A stretch of DNA of 64,000 nucleotides from JACKAL01 sp964400355 (GTDB lineage Bacteria > Bdellovibrionota > Bdellovibrionia > Bdellovibrionales > JAGQZY01). Within the stretch, counting starts at the first letter, position 1, and each line of letters begins with the position of its first letter. The stretch spans positions 1 through 64,000 of the forward strand of contig CAYNTO010000018.1 in assembly GCA_964400355.1 (NCBI GenBank). The letters are read 5' to 3'. The notes below the pieces were generated by a model. That model was not told the DNA's origin. It worked only from the letters and a program-made list of their open reading frames with translations, and searched no databases. This document shows, piece by piece, positions 43,891-53,134 of this stretch. A program made the translations under genes and the position numbers.

Positions 43891-44039
43891 CTCGGGTTTT
43901 TATTTCTTTTAAATTCTGATGTGCTTTTTGCGCGGACGGCCCTCCTGGCCTGCGCACTCGTCGCCGCTGGCGATCGCGTCCCGCTCTCGTGAGCCCGCTC
44001 AAAAAACACATCAGAATTTAAAAGGAATAAAAACCCGAG
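43891..44039 (+). repeat. Structured repeat element, copy B
   Basis: A 149-bp self-complementary element. Arms of 45 bases (43891-43935 and 43995-44039) pair with two mismatches and one G-U. The enclosed 59-nt core (43936-43994) differs from copy A at three bases only, all in the loops of the small hairpins (A to C in loop 1; TGT to GCT in loop 2). The arms differ from copy A at many positions, but partners change together so pairing is kept. Same orientation as copy A. Confidence 0.9.
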
Positions 44040-44574
44040 CTCTCTTGTTGGGTGAGGCGGGGCTGTTCACTTTGGGGGTGTGGTGGATGGGTTGAAACTG
44101 TGCGTGTTGGATAGCAGTTATCTGGCTGAGATCTGATCAGGTTTCTGAGTTCGGATATCTGTTTTTAAAAAAAGTAATCTCTCGGAGGGGGGCTCCGAGA
44201 GTTTATCAATTTTGAGATGTATTTGGGGGATCTCTAATTGGGGGTCATTCGAGATTGGGGTAATCTCTCTTCACAAGTGTTTTTGGGGAAAACGTTCTCG
44301 TGAATCCAAGACTGTTTTAACCACGAATTTATAAAAATAAAAATTATTCGTTTAGATGAGGAGTGTTTAGGTTTTCTTATGACCCAAATTGGAACCCATT
44401 AGCCGCGACGGGGATCGTGCCGTTGCGGCACTTGGACATTGGTCCGGTGTGCGCAATTTCGGGGCTAGTTTGCGGGGCAGGTAAGGAGCGTAAGTGTTTA
44501 TAATTCTTGTTCATTCGTGGGTTTTTTATTACATTCAATCTATCTATTGAGTTCTACAGCCATGAGGAGGCCAC
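44040..44574. other. 535-bp non-coding stretch before fadE
   Basis: No supportable ORF. Contains the hairpin at 44179-44201 and several G/T-rich segments. A TATAAT lies near 44496 but lacks a well-spaced -35. It presumably holds the fadE promoter. Confidence 0.5.
44179..44201. other. GC hairpin in the fadE upstream region
   Basis: CTCTCGGAG-GGGGG-CTCCGAGAG, 9-bp perfect stem, followed by a short T-containing tail. Candidate terminator of any transcript leaving element copy B, or an operator. Confidence 0.5.
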
Positions 44575-47025
44575 TTGGATATCAACACGATTTTCGGTTT
44601 TATGTTGGGCGACTGCTTTGCCTGGTATGTCGCTGGTGCGATTTTGGCGCTTGTTCTTTTAGGATATTTTGGTGCACCGTTTTTGCTGTGGTCCATAGTG
44701 GGCGCGGTTTTGCTGATTGGGTTCGATGCGCCGATTTGGCTGATGATTGCATTTTTAGTGGTGGCGGTGATCGGCAATATTCCATTTTTGCGTGCACAAA
44801 TCTTATCGCGCTGGGTGCTTCAGGCGATGCGGGCGCTGGAGCTTGTTCCAAAAATTTCCGACACTGAACGGGCGGCGCTGGAGGCCGGGGTTGTTTGGGT
44901 CGATGCGGATTTGTTTTCTGGAAATCCCGATTTTAGAAAAATTCTCAAGGAACCGTATCCGGTTCTCACTGACAAAGAAGCGAAGATTATTGGCGAGAAG
45001 GTCGATGAGATCTGCGCCAAGACCAGCGATTGGGATTTGTGGGAGACACGCGAGTTACCTAAAGCCTCCTGGGATATTATCAAGCGCGAAAAATTATTCG
45101 GCATGATCATCCCTGAGTCTTACGGCGGATTAGGTTTTTCGGCTCTAGCCCACTCGGAAGTGATTGCAAAACTTTCCACGCGATCGGTGGGGCTCGGCGT
45201 TTTGGTGATGGTGCCCAATTCTCTAGGGCCAGCGGAACTGCTTCTGCATTACGGGACCGAAGAGCAGCGTAAAAAGTATTTACCGCGACTTGCAAGCGGC
45301 GATGAGATCCCCTGCTTCGCTCTCACTGAGCCGGGTGCTGGATCCGATGCCGGGTCACTGACGTCTTCCGGTGAACTGTTTAAAAAAGACGGCAAATTGT
45401 ATATTAAATTGAGCTGGAACAAGCGCTGGATCACTCTTGCAGCGATCTCCACACTCCTCGGAGTGGCGTTCCGCTTGCGCGATCCCAACAACATCTTGGG
45501 TAAAGGCGAAGACGTGGGAATCACCTGCGCCCTCATTCCCTCAACGACGCCGGGAGTGGTCATTGGCCGTCGCCACGATCCATTGGGTGTGCCGTTCTAC
45601 AACTGTCCGACCCAAGGCAATGATGTTGTGATCAGTATTGACGATGTTGTGGGCGGAGAAAGTGGCTGTGGAAATGGTTGGACGATGTTGATGGATTGCT
45701 TGGCCGCTGGCCGGGGTATTTCCCTTCCGTCACAGGGTGCAGGAGCGGGTAAGATGGCCACACGGGTGGTCTCAGCCCATGCCACCAACCGCAAACAGTT
45801 TGGTATTTCGATTGGACGATTAGAAGGTGTGGAAGAGCCGCTGGCGCGAATGGTGGGGCTCACATACCTCATGGAAGCGTGTCGCACATTTACGGCGGGA
45901 GCTCTCGACAAAGGGATCAAGCCGCCGGTGATCACAGCCATCGCTAAGTACTTCAATACCGAGATGATGCGCACGGTGCTCAATGACGGTATGGATATTA
46001 TGGGCGGTGCGGGGATTTCTCGCGGTCCGCGCAATACCATTGCTCATGGGTACACAGCTGTGCCCATCGCCATTACCGTAGAAGGCGCAAACATAATGAC
46101 TCGCACGTTGATCATCTTTGGACAAGGCGCTTTGAGAGCACATCCGTTTGCATATGATGAAGTGGCCGCCGTTGAAAAGAACGATGTTAAGGCATTCGAT
46201 ACGGCGTTTTGGGGTCACATTGGTCATATTGTGCACAATACCTTCCGTGCATTCGTGTTGAGCTGGACGCGCGCGTACTTGAGCTTCACTCCGGGTGGCA
46301 AACTTCGTCGCTACTATCAAAAATTATCGTGGGCATCCGCGGTTTTTGCATTGATGTCGGATATTGCAATGGGCACTATGGGCGGCGGTTTGAAGACGCG
46401 TGGAAAAATCACCGGTCGCTATGCCGATGTTTTGGGTTGGATGTATTTGGCGACAGCGGCTCTTCGCCGTTATGAGCATGATCAAAAGCCAGAAGACTAC
46501 CAAGTGGCCAAGTATGCTTTGGACCACGCTCTTCATCAGATTCAAAAAGCGTTTGAAGCCATCTTTATGAGTATGTCGATTCCAGGGTTGACGTGGTTTC
46601 TGCGCGGTCCAGTAAGTTGGTGGGTTCGTCTCAATACCATCTCTACGGGGCCGAGCGATTACACCAGTCACAAGGTTGCTGATCTCATTCAACAGGATAC
46701 GCCACAGCGTGATCGTTTGACTGAAGGCATTTATCTCCCGAAAAACGACAAAGAGGCTATCACACGTATCGACAACGCCTTCAAAGCGGTGAAAAAAGCA
46801 GAGGCGATTGAAAAGAAAGTGCGTAAAGCGGTTCGCGCGAAAACCATTCCTAAGATCAAAGGGGACAAGGTTTACGATGAGGCTTTAAAAGCCAATGTGA
46901 TCACCCGCGAAGAATTTGATCAGGTGAAAAAAGCGGCGGAGTTGCGTTGGGATGCCATTCAAGTGGATGACTTTAGCCAACAAGAATACGTCACGCACAC
47001 CGGTGGACTGCACGCCCACGAATAA
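44575..47025 (+). CDS. fadE: Membrane-associated acyl-CoA dehydrogenase FadE
   Basis: First oxidation step of fatty-acid beta-oxidation (acyl-CoA to trans-2-enoyl-CoA, FAD-dependent). 816 residues, the same as E. coli FadE. Starts with TTG 44575 four bases after GAGGAGG. Two N-terminal membrane helices (about 5-75), then the dehydrogenase fold with FALTEPGAGSDAGSL, the GRGISLPSQGAGAGKM region, and a FadE-specific C-terminal part. It is 8 nt upstream of the membrane-protein gene and probably cotranscribed with it. Confidence 0.93.
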   Translation: MDINTIFGFMLGDCFAWYVAGAILALVLLGYFGAPFLLWSIVGAVLLIGFDAPIWLMIAFLVVAVIGNIPFLRAQILSRWVLQAMRALELVPKISDTERAALEAGVVWVDADLFSGNPDFRKILKEPYPVLTDKEAKIIGEKVDEICAKTSDWDLWETRELPKASWDIIKREKLFGMIIPESYGGLGFSALAHSEVIAKLSTRSVGLGVLVMVPNSLGPAELLLHYGTEEQRKKYLPRLASGDEIPCFALTEPGAGSDAGSLTSSGELFKKDGKLYIKLSWNKRWITLAAISTLLGVAFRLRDPNNILGKGEDVGITCALIPSTTPGVVIGRRHDPLGVPFYNCPTQGNDVVISIDDVVGGESGCGNGWTMLMDCLAAGRGISLPSQGAGAGKMATRVVSAHATNRKQFGISIGRLEGVEEPLARMVGLTYLMEACRTFTAGALDKGIKPPVITAIAKYFNTEMMRTVLNDGMDIMGGAGISRGPRNTIAHGYTAVPIAITVEGANIMTRTLIIFGQGALRAHPFAYDEVAAVEKNDVKAFDTAFWGHIGHIVHNTFRAFVLSWTRAYLSFTPGGKLRRYYQKLSWASAVFALMSDIAMGTMGGGLKTRGKITGRYADVLGWMYLATAALRRYEHDQKPEDYQVAKYALDHALHQIQKAFEAIFMSMSIPGLTWFLRGPVSWWVRLNTISTGPSDYTSHKVADLIQQDTPQRDRLTEGIYLPKNDKEAITRIDNAFKAVKKAEAIEKKVRKAVRAKTIPKIKGDKVYDEALKANVITREEFDQVKKAAELRWDAIQVDDFSQQEYVTHTGGLHAHE

Positions 47026-47033
47026 GCGGGAAC

Positions 47034-48968
47034 ATGTTCGATGCGGATGTCGCTGTTCAGATAAACTTTGCGTGTCTTCAGGCGGTGGTGATTTCCTTGG
47101 CTTTTATTGGTCTGGGAAGTCGCCTCTGTTACCGTAAGGGAAAATTTCTCTACAGCCAGTTCGGTTGGCCGCTCTATGGATTGCTGGGGCTCTCCATCGG
47201 GATTTTCTGTGCGGCCGTCAATGTGAGTTTTCTGCATTTTGATTTCCGCATTCACAATTGTATCGTGGTGGGTTTCGGAGTGATGCTCTTTGTGGGCTAT
47301 GCGCGAAACGCGTGGACGTTGCCATCGCTTTCCATCGCTAAAGCTACAGTGGTCGGCGTAGTTCTTACAGTTTGGGCCATTCTCTTTTTAAAAGCGCTGA
47401 TATTTCCGTTGTTCGACATTTTCGATGACCCATTGTTTTATCTTCACCAAATTCGCACCGTGCTCGATCGCGCCGATATGATCGCTCCGTTCGCCATGCG
47501 CCGCTTGAACTCGCTGGGTGGGCAGTCGCTTGCGCAATCGTACTTTGTGACCTTTCAGCCTGTCGAGTTTGCGCCTATATTTGAAACCGGATTTATCAAT
47601 GTCTTTATTTTGGGGTTTTTCTACGCCTACGCGGTTAAAACCCTGGGAGAGTATCGCGGCCGCGAGGGCATGGTGCTTGTGGCGCTGGCCATGGTCTTTT
47701 TACTCACTGAGCAGCATCGCGAAAATATATCGGCGCAGTCGTCCAGTGCTTTTTATATTTTGGCGGTGATTGTGTTAGCCGGCGGGTATTTGCAGAATGA
47801 GTTGAAGTGGGCACATTCGGAATTAAAACGTCTCCCACTGATATTATCCCTGTTGCTTGCGACTTTAACGACCCTCAAGGGAATAAATCCTCCATTTGTT
47901 TTTTGTTATATTGGTGCTTTAGCTGGGACGCTCATATTTAGGCGCCATTGCAAAAGTGTCCTTGTCTCTGGCGCGATCTACATTGGTTTTTTGGCGCCGT
48001 TTTTATTGGCCTCCTATTGGAGTTCGGGTTCTGCACTGTATCCGCTGTGGCGAGGACACGCGATAGACATTGGCGTGTTTCGCGGAGGCGGAAATCTTGA
48101 ATCCAACGCCTTATTTTTTTTGAATCTGGGAATGAAGGCCAATGTATTTTTAACGCCACTTTTGGCAGCGCTCATTTGCGGATCGCGACCGCGGTCTGTT
48201 GGAGTTTTAGTCGCAAGCGGTGCAGCGTTGGTATTTTATTTTACGGTGGGTTGGGGTGTTCTCGGAGTTGAGATGACCAGTGGCCTTCGGCACATGGCCA
48301 CGCTGTTTATACCGACGAACCTATACCTGGCATTCGAGCTGTACAAACTCCGCCGCGACGGCCGCGTAAAAAAATGGAGAGCGTTGATGGCGGCATTTGT
48401 TTTCAGTGGCGCGTACGCCACAACAGTGTTTGAAAGGGCAGGCGTCCAGCGCGATCTTTTAATGCGCGAACACCAGGATATGGCCTCCATAATTAAACTC
48501 CAAGAAAAGAAAGCTTCCGCACTCATTGAGCTCCAAGAACTAGTGCCTCAGGGGGAACCGATTGTTGTGTTTGTTTCTGCGCCCTATCTGCTCGATCAAA
48601 AACGCAATCCCATTTATAGTTTGGATCAGGTGGGAGAGGCCGCGCCGCTACAGCCATTTGCCAACAGAAAGGGATTTGATTTTAAAAGCTATTTTAAAAA
48701 CCTCGGCTATGCGTATTTTTTATTCGAAGATCCTGCGGCGGCCGATGAGCCCTATAGCGCTCAACGCTGGAAGCCCCCCTCGCGCTTTGTCGAGCGTTTG
48801 TCGCCTTCTACCAGTAGCTTTGAACGGCAGGATCTGCTGTCCCGCGAGCAGATCTTTAAGCGCCGCCGTGAGCCCCTGATGAGACTCTTCGATCATTTAG
48901 AGGTATCCCTTTTGAATGCGGACTTTCAGTCGCAAAGCGGCAACTACTATTTGCAGAAAACATTTTAA
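47034..48968 (+). CDS. Polytopic membrane protein, possibly GT-C glycosyltransferase-like
   Basis: 644 residues with about 12 membrane helices in the first 470 residues and a soluble C-terminal part of about 170. The first large loop after several helices has IFDDPLFYLHQIRTVLDR; an acidic pair in the first loops is typical of GT-C enzymes that use polyprenyl-linked sugars, but the match is weak. Placed 8 nt after fadE. It ends 4 bases into a convergent gene. Function left open. Confidence 0.6.
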   Translation: MFDADVAVQINFACLQAVVISLAFIGLGSRLCYRKGKFLYSQFGWPLYGLLGLSIGIFCAAVNVSFLHFDFRIHNCIVVGFGVMLFVGYARNAWTLPSLSIAKATVVGVVLTVWAILFLKALIFPLFDIFDDPLFYLHQIRTVLDRADMIAPFAMRRLNSLGGQSLAQSYFVTFQPVEFAPIFETGFINVFILGFFYAYAVKTLGEYRGREGMVLVALAMVFLLTEQHRENISAQSSSAFYILAVIVLAGGYLQNELKWAHSELKRLPLILSLLLATLTTLKGINPPFVFCYIGALAGTLIFRRHCKSVLVSGAIYIGFLAPFLLASYWSSGSALYPLWRGHAIDIGVFRGGGNLESNALFFLNLGMKANVFLTPLLAALICGSRPRSVGVLVASGAALVFYFTVGWGVLGVEMTSGLRHMATLFIPTNLYLAFELYKLRRDGRVKKWRALMAAFVFSGAYATTVFERAGVQRDLLMREHQDMASIIKLQEKKASALIELQELVPQGEPIVVFVSAPYLLDQKRNPIYSLDQVGEAAPLQPFANRKGFDFKSYFKNLGYAYFLFEDPAAADEPYSAQRWKPPSRFVERLSPSTSSFERQDLLSREQIFKRRREPLMRLFDHLEVSLLNADFQSQSGNYYLQKTF

Positions 48969-49567
48969 AGACGCGTTGATTCGGTTTGGATCGGTACCAG
49001 TGTCGCCTTTTGATAGCTGGATTGAATGCTCTCCCGGGGAGCTGGTCGGATCCATAAACGGCTGTAGCGGTGAAGTGGGTGCGAAATAGTTTTACGATAA
49101 AAGAAATCTTCGTGATCCCACTCGACCTCTGCAAAAAACAAAAGTTCATTCACCAAGTGCGGCAGCCCGGCGCGAAACGCCAGGCGCGCGGCAATTTCGT
49201 ACTCAACAACATTTGTGCTCTCAAGCTTTCCTGCGCCATACATTGGAACGAACCATCCACCAAACAGACATAAAAATCCAATGGTGAATCCCACTATATA
49301 CATACCGACTTCGCGCCCCATGCGCGGCGTTTCTCCCATGTCCGCGAGCATCTGGCGCAGGCGCGTGCGGTGGTGAAGTTCCTCAAGATAGATCTGATAA
49401 ATTTCCTGGCGCTCACCCTTATTGGTTACAAAAAGTGAATGGGCATGTCCCCAATACGCATTGGCCGCGGCACGCTCCCCCGCATGGGCATTCTGTAACA
49501 GAGTCACCAATTGCTCGCGCGCCGCGAGTGGAGAAAGTTTTCTATAATAGGTGTCGTCGAGAGTCAT
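48965..49567 (-). CDS. Ferritin-like (Coq7/DUF-type) di-iron protein
   Basis: 200 residues from ATG 49567 (GTG 49597 also possible). Two helix pairs carry the metal-ligand pattern: AHAGERAAANAYWGHAH and YLEELHHRTRLRQML, then ELLFFAEVEWDHEDFF. That Glu...Glu-x-x-His repeat is the ferritin/Coq7 di-iron type. A hydrophobic segment (VGFTIGFLCLFGGWF) between the pairs suggests membrane association, as in Coq7-like hydroxylases. Exact substrate unknown. Confidence 0.7.
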   Translation of the reverse strand: MTLDDTYYRKLSPLAAREQLVTLLQNAHAGERAAANAYWGHAHSLFVTNKGERQEIYQIYLEELHHRTRLRQMLADMGETPRMGREVGMYIVGFTIGFLCLFGGWFVPMYGAGKLESTNVVEYEIAARLAFRAGLPHLVNELLFFAEVEWDHEDFFYRKTISHPLHRYSRLWIRPAPRESIQSSYQKATLVPIQTESTRL

Positions 49568-49613
49568 GTCCGTTGCACCCCTCTGTGTCCGAGACACTTG
49601 GTGACGTGGTCAA

Positions 49614-50879
49614 TCATGCAGGTTTTATATCAGCACGAACAGACTTCCTCAAAAAGAAAGCGCCAATAATAAAAAAGATGATGACCACAAACAGAGAGGC
49701 GCGCGCATTGCCGCTCAGTAAGCTTATAACTGCCATGGCGAGTGGCCCGAGCACGGCGGAGAATTTGCCCACCATGTTGTAAATTCCAAAAAATTCTCCA
49801 GCGCGGCGTTCAGGCACCATTTTTCCAAAGTGCGAGCGGCTCATGGCTTGTAATCCTCCCTGAGTAAGGCCCAGGGCTCCTGCGAGAATATAAAACTCGG
49901 TGGGTGTGGATACAAACGTACTATAGATAGTGATTCCGGTGTAGATGGCAAGGCCTGTGTAGATGACGAATAAATCGCCGCGCATTTTCGCAATCCAGGC
50001 GAAAAACAATGTGGCGGGAAAGCCGATAAACTGCACCATTATAATCGCCAAAATGAGATCTCCGGAGTCCATCCCAATGTTGAGCGCAAAGTCCGCGGCC
50101 ATTTTAATTATAGTGTTCACGCCATCGATATAAAAAATGTAGGCGAGTAAAAACCAAAATAGGCTTTTTTGCTGATAGAGATGGCCCATGGTTTTACGAA
50201 GTTCGCGGGCGACTCCTTTAAACGAAACGGTTCGCGGAGTTTGTTTTTTTTCTTTTACAAACAAAAATAACGGCACACTAAATAAAAACCACCACACGCA
50301 AACACTGATGAAGGACCACTTAACGGCCATGGCTTTATCGCTCAGACCAAATGTTTGCGGTGATTGAACCGCGGCGGCGTTAGCGATGAGGAGAATGCCG
50401 CCGCCCAAATAGCCCAGCGAAAAGCCGATGGCCGAGAGCGGAGACATTTCCGCTTCTGTGGCCACATCCACCAGGAGAGCGTCATAAAATACATTGCTGG
50501 CCCAGTAGCCTAAATTAGACAGAGTAAAAAAGAACAACGCCCAGTAGGCCCAACCTTCCTCTAAAAAATAAAAGGGAATAAGTCCAAGACCACCCATTGC
50601 CGTGGATAGAAACAGATATTTCTTTTTCGTGCCTGCCAAATCAGCTATTGCCCCCAACATTGGTGCACAAATTAAAAGCACAAAGCTTGTAAAAGAGTTC
50701 ACTATGCCCAAATAAAAGGTACTTTCGTGTGCCGGCATGTCCTTAGCCCAATAGAGTTTAAAAAAAATCGGGAAGAACACCGCTATCACTGTGGTGGTGT
50801 AGGCGGAGTTGGCCCAGTCGGCGAGGGCCCAGGACCACTGGCTACGATTGATTTTTTTTAGAAAATAAACGATGCGCAC
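49614..50879 (-). CDS. MFS transporter, UMF1/Atg22-like
   Basis: 421 residues with about 12 membrane helices; starts with GTG 50879. The N-terminal WALADWANSAYTTTVIAVFFP and YWASNVFYDALLVDVA segments are characteristic of the Atg22/UMF1 branch of the major facilitator superfamily, thought to export amino acids or small solutes. A 16-nt gap separates it from the ferritin-like gene start context; divergent from the FKBP gene. Confidence 0.85.
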   Translation of the reverse strand: MRIVYFLKKINRSQWSWALADWANSAYTTTVIAVFFPIFFKLYWAKDMPAHESTFYLGIVNSFTSFVLLICAPMLGAIADLAGTKKKYLFLSTAMGGLGLIPFYFLEEGWAYWALFFFTLSNLGYWASNVFYDALLVDVATEAEMSPLSAIGFSLGYLGGGILLIANAAAVQSPQTFGLSDKAMAVKWSFISVCVWWFLFSVPLFLFVKEKKQTPRTVSFKGVARELRKTMGHLYQQKSLFWFLLAYIFYIDGVNTIIKMAADFALNIGMDSGDLILAIIMVQFIGFPATLFFAWIAKMRGDLFVIYTGLAIYTGITIYSTFVSTPTEFYILAGALGLTQGGLQAMSRSHFGKMVPERRAGEFFGIYNMVGKFSAVLGPLAMAVISLLSGNARASLFVVIIFFIIGAFFLRKSVRADIKPA

Positions 50880-50981
50880 AGCTCATGGTAGGGAGTTACG
50901 CTGCTAAATGTCTATAAAATAAGTTTGAATTCTTCGCCTATATCCTTAATTATGAGAGATACATTTCCTAAAGGAGAAACA

Positions 50982-51695
50982 ATGAGAATTGCAGCATTAA
51001 TGGTAACACTTTTGACAACTGCCGGTCTGGTCGGTTGCCAAGGAACAGCAAGCCCGAGCTCTGACGACGAAAAAACAGTTTATTCCATCGCATACGAAAC
51101 AGGCAAAAAGTTGCAGATGTTTCAACTGACTGATGGCGAGATGAAAGTCTTCCGCAAAGGTCTTAACGACGGCGTGAAGGATGCTAAAGAAGAAGTGGAT
51201 GTAAAACAGCAACTGGTTAAAGTTTCTGATTTGATCCAAAAACGTTCTGCAGTTATCGCTGAAAAAGAAACAAAAGAAGCGACCACGTTTCTCGATGGTT
51301 TGGCAAAAGAAGCTGGCGCACAAAAAACAGAAAGCGGTTTGATCTTTAAAGAACTTTCTCCTGGAACGGGCGCAACACCTGCTGCTACAGACAAAGTTAA
51401 AGTTCACTATCACGGCACACTTCGTGACGGAAAAGTTTTTGATAGTTCACGTGAGCGTGGCCAACCTGCAACTTTCCCTTTAAACGGCGTTATTCCATGC
51501 TGGACTGAGGGCGTTCAAAAAATGAAAGTGGGCGGTAAAGCCATCCTTGGTTGCCCAGCGGCCATTGCTTACAAAGAGCGCGGCGCACCTCCAGTGATCA
51601 AGCCAGGCGCTGCACTCAAGTTCGAAGTTGAACTTATCGAAATCGTAAAAGACGATACTCCAGCTCCGGGCGCACCCCCTACTAAAAAGAAGTAA
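50982..51695 (+). CDS. FKBP-type peptidyl-prolyl isomerase lipoprotein
   Basis: ATG 50982 follows AAGGAG and opens a lipobox signal peptide (TAGLVGC, Cys19). 237 residues: an N-terminal helical dimerisation-type region (about 30-115, FkpA/Mip-like) and a C-terminal FKBP domain (VKVHYHGTLRDGKVFDSS, FPLNGVIPCWTEGVQKMKVG, LKFEVELIEIV). Folding helper in the periplasm. A TTGAAT (50925) and TAATTA (50947) with a 16-nt spacer are a possible promoter. Ends at a strong terminator. Confidence 0.92.
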   Translation: MRIAALMVTLLTTAGLVGCQGTASPSSDDEKTVYSIAYETGKKLQMFQLTDGEMKVFRKGLNDGVKDAKEEVDVKQQLVKVSDLIQKRSAVIAEKETKEATTFLDGLAKEAGAQKTESGLIFKELSPGTGATPAATDKVKVHYHGTLRDGKVFDSSRERGQPATFPLNGVIPCWTEGVQKMKVGGKAILGCPAAIAYKERGAPPVIKPGAALKFEVELIEIVKDDTPAPGAPPTKKK

Positions 51696-51725
51696 TTTCA
51701 GTCGTAAGATTGAAAAACGAAAAAA

Positions 51726-51754
51726 GCTCAGCAGAACATGCTGAGCTTTTTTTA
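51726..51754. terminator. Bidirectional intrinsic terminator
   Basis: AGCTCAGCA-GAACA-TGCTGAGCT with an A-run before and a T-run after. Serves the FKBP gene and possibly the convergent ferredoxin gene. Confidence 0.92.
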
Positions 51755-51780
51755 TTTCAGAATCCAGAATATAGGCGCCC

Positions 51781-51814
51781 GTATCCTGAATGCGGGCCAC
51801 AGTATTCAGGATAC
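51781..51814. other. Perfect 11-bp inverted repeat past the FKBP terminator
   Basis: GTATCCTGAAT and ATTCAGGATAC with a 12-nt loop, followed on the plus strand by ATTTTT. Either a second terminator or a structure at the 3' end of the ferredoxin transcript. Confidence 0.5.
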
Positions 51815-51825
51815 AGTATTTTTGA

Positions 51826-52104
51826 CTATTCAGGGTACTTAATGTGCAGAACTTCCGAGTTCGGTTTTGCGCAACAGGTGAGGATTTCGCCCGCCGCAAT
51901 TTCATCGTCGCTGAGAGCATCGGCGTTTTCCATATCCACGGTGCCGGTCACGATGCGGGCTTGGCAGGAATTGCACGTTCCCGACATACACGCGTAGGGA
52001 GCATCAATATTGTTTCGAAGGGCGGCATCTAAAATGGTTTCATCGTCTTCAGATGTGAGTACGTGTTTTTCACCGTAGATTTCGAGCGTCAATTGGCATT
52101 TCAT
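51826..52104 (-). CDS. Plant-type 2Fe-2S ferredoxin
   Basis: Electron carrier. About 92 residues from ATG 52104 (CAGGAC four bases upstream); the frame is open to 52173. The four cluster ligands are visible in CMSGTCNSC (C-x4-C-x2-C) and the later LTCCAKP. The fold matches plant/adrenodoxin-like ferredoxins used by reductases and oxygenases; a partner is not obvious nearby. Divergent from the DMT transporter gene. Confidence 0.9.
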   Translation of the reverse strand: MKCQLTLEIYGEKHVLTSEDDETILDAALRNNIDAPYACMSGTCNSCQARIVTGTVDMENADALSDDEIAAGEILTCCAKPNSEVLHIKYPE

Positions 52105-52184
52105 ATAGTCCTGCATTAAAGGACGAAGCGCAGTTTCTGTCAACAATTGACTCCATTGAGGACCGTGGCACATTGGGAAGCCTG

Positions 52185-53045
52185 ATGTTGAGCCCTGCCG
52201 TGCGCTACATTCTAATCGCCTCGCTCCTGTTCACTGTGCTCAACATTTGCGTTAAGTATTTGCCTCATATACCCGCCACAGAACTGGTTTTCTTTCGCGG
52301 CCTGGTGACCTTTCTTATCAGCGGTGGATATTTACTCAAAAAGAAAATTCCACTGCTCGGGAACAACCGCCGTGTATTATTGTTGCGCGGTTTTTTTGGA
52401 ACGGTATCTCTGTTCGCACTGTTCTTTTGTTTGCAGAGGATTCCGCTGGCCATGGCGTCTGTGCTCTCGAACTTGGCGCCGCTATTTACTGTTCTGATTG
52501 CGCATCTTCTCTTAAAAGAGCGAGCGCAATGGATGCATGCAGTGCTTTTAGCTATCGCTTTCGCTGGAGTGCTTTTGGTGAAAGGATGGGATCCCACGGT
52601 GAGTTGGGAGATGGCCGGTATTGGCGTGGTGGGAGCGGTGGCGGCGGCATGTGCCTACACGAGCGTGCGGATTTTGCGCACGACGGATCACCCGATGGTA
52701 GTGGTTTTTTATTTTCCGTTTATCAGTATTCCCATGATGATTGTGCCGATGTGGCTGGAATGGGTGACGCCCTCAGCTCGAGATGCGCTGCTCATTTTAC
52801 TGATTGGAGTCTTAACCCAGGCGGCTCAGTACTTTATGACAATTTCCTACCAGCTTGAGAAAGCAGCGAAGATAATGGTCTACAATTATGCCGGCGTGGT
52901 GTGGTCCATTGTGTTTGGGGCCATCGTGTTCAGAGAGGTATTTGTCGATGTGCAGTTTCTTGGCGTGTTTCTCATTTTTGTTGCGATCGTGGTGTCGTCT
53001 TTGATGGAGCGGCGGGCCGCGCCAACGAAGCGCATTTCGCAGTAG
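52185..53045 (+). CDS. EamA/DMT-family transporter
   Basis: 286 residues (start ATG 52185; TTG 52173 would add four) with ten membrane helices in two EamA repeats: LFTVLNICVKYLPHIPATELVFFRG in the first and VVGAVAAACAYTSVRILRTTDHP at the start of the second are typical. Likely exporter of small metabolites or S-adenosylmethionine-like compounds; substrate cannot be told. Ends at a bidirectional terminator. Confidence 0.88.
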   Translation: MLSPAVRYILIASLLFTVLNICVKYLPHIPATELVFFRGLVTFLISGGYLLKKKIPLLGNNRRVLLLRGFFGTVSLFALFFCLQRIPLAMASVLSNLAPLFTVLIAHLLLKERAQWMHAVLLAIAFAGVLLVKGWDPTVSWEMAGIGVVGAVAAACAYTSVRILRTTDHPMVVVFYFPFISIPMMIVPMWLEWVTPSARDALLILLIGVLTQAAQYFMTISYQLEKAAKIMVYNYAGVVWSIVFGAIVFREVFVDVQFLGVFLIFVAIVVSSLMERRAAPTKRISQ

Positions 53046-53067
53046 CATTAGAAGCGCATTTTATAAA

Positions 53068-53092
53068 AAAGGCCTGCGGTGGACAGGCCTTT
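53068..53092. terminator. Bidirectional intrinsic terminator
   Basis: AAAGGCCTG-CGGTGGA-CAGGCCTTT. The A-run on the left gives a long U-run on the minus strand, so it mainly serves the minus-strand gene at 53135; it also ends the DMT transporter transcript. Confidence 0.85.
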
Positions 53093-53134
53093 AGAGAAAA
53101 CGAATGGAGTGGAGCGAATTGCTTTATAATGAGC

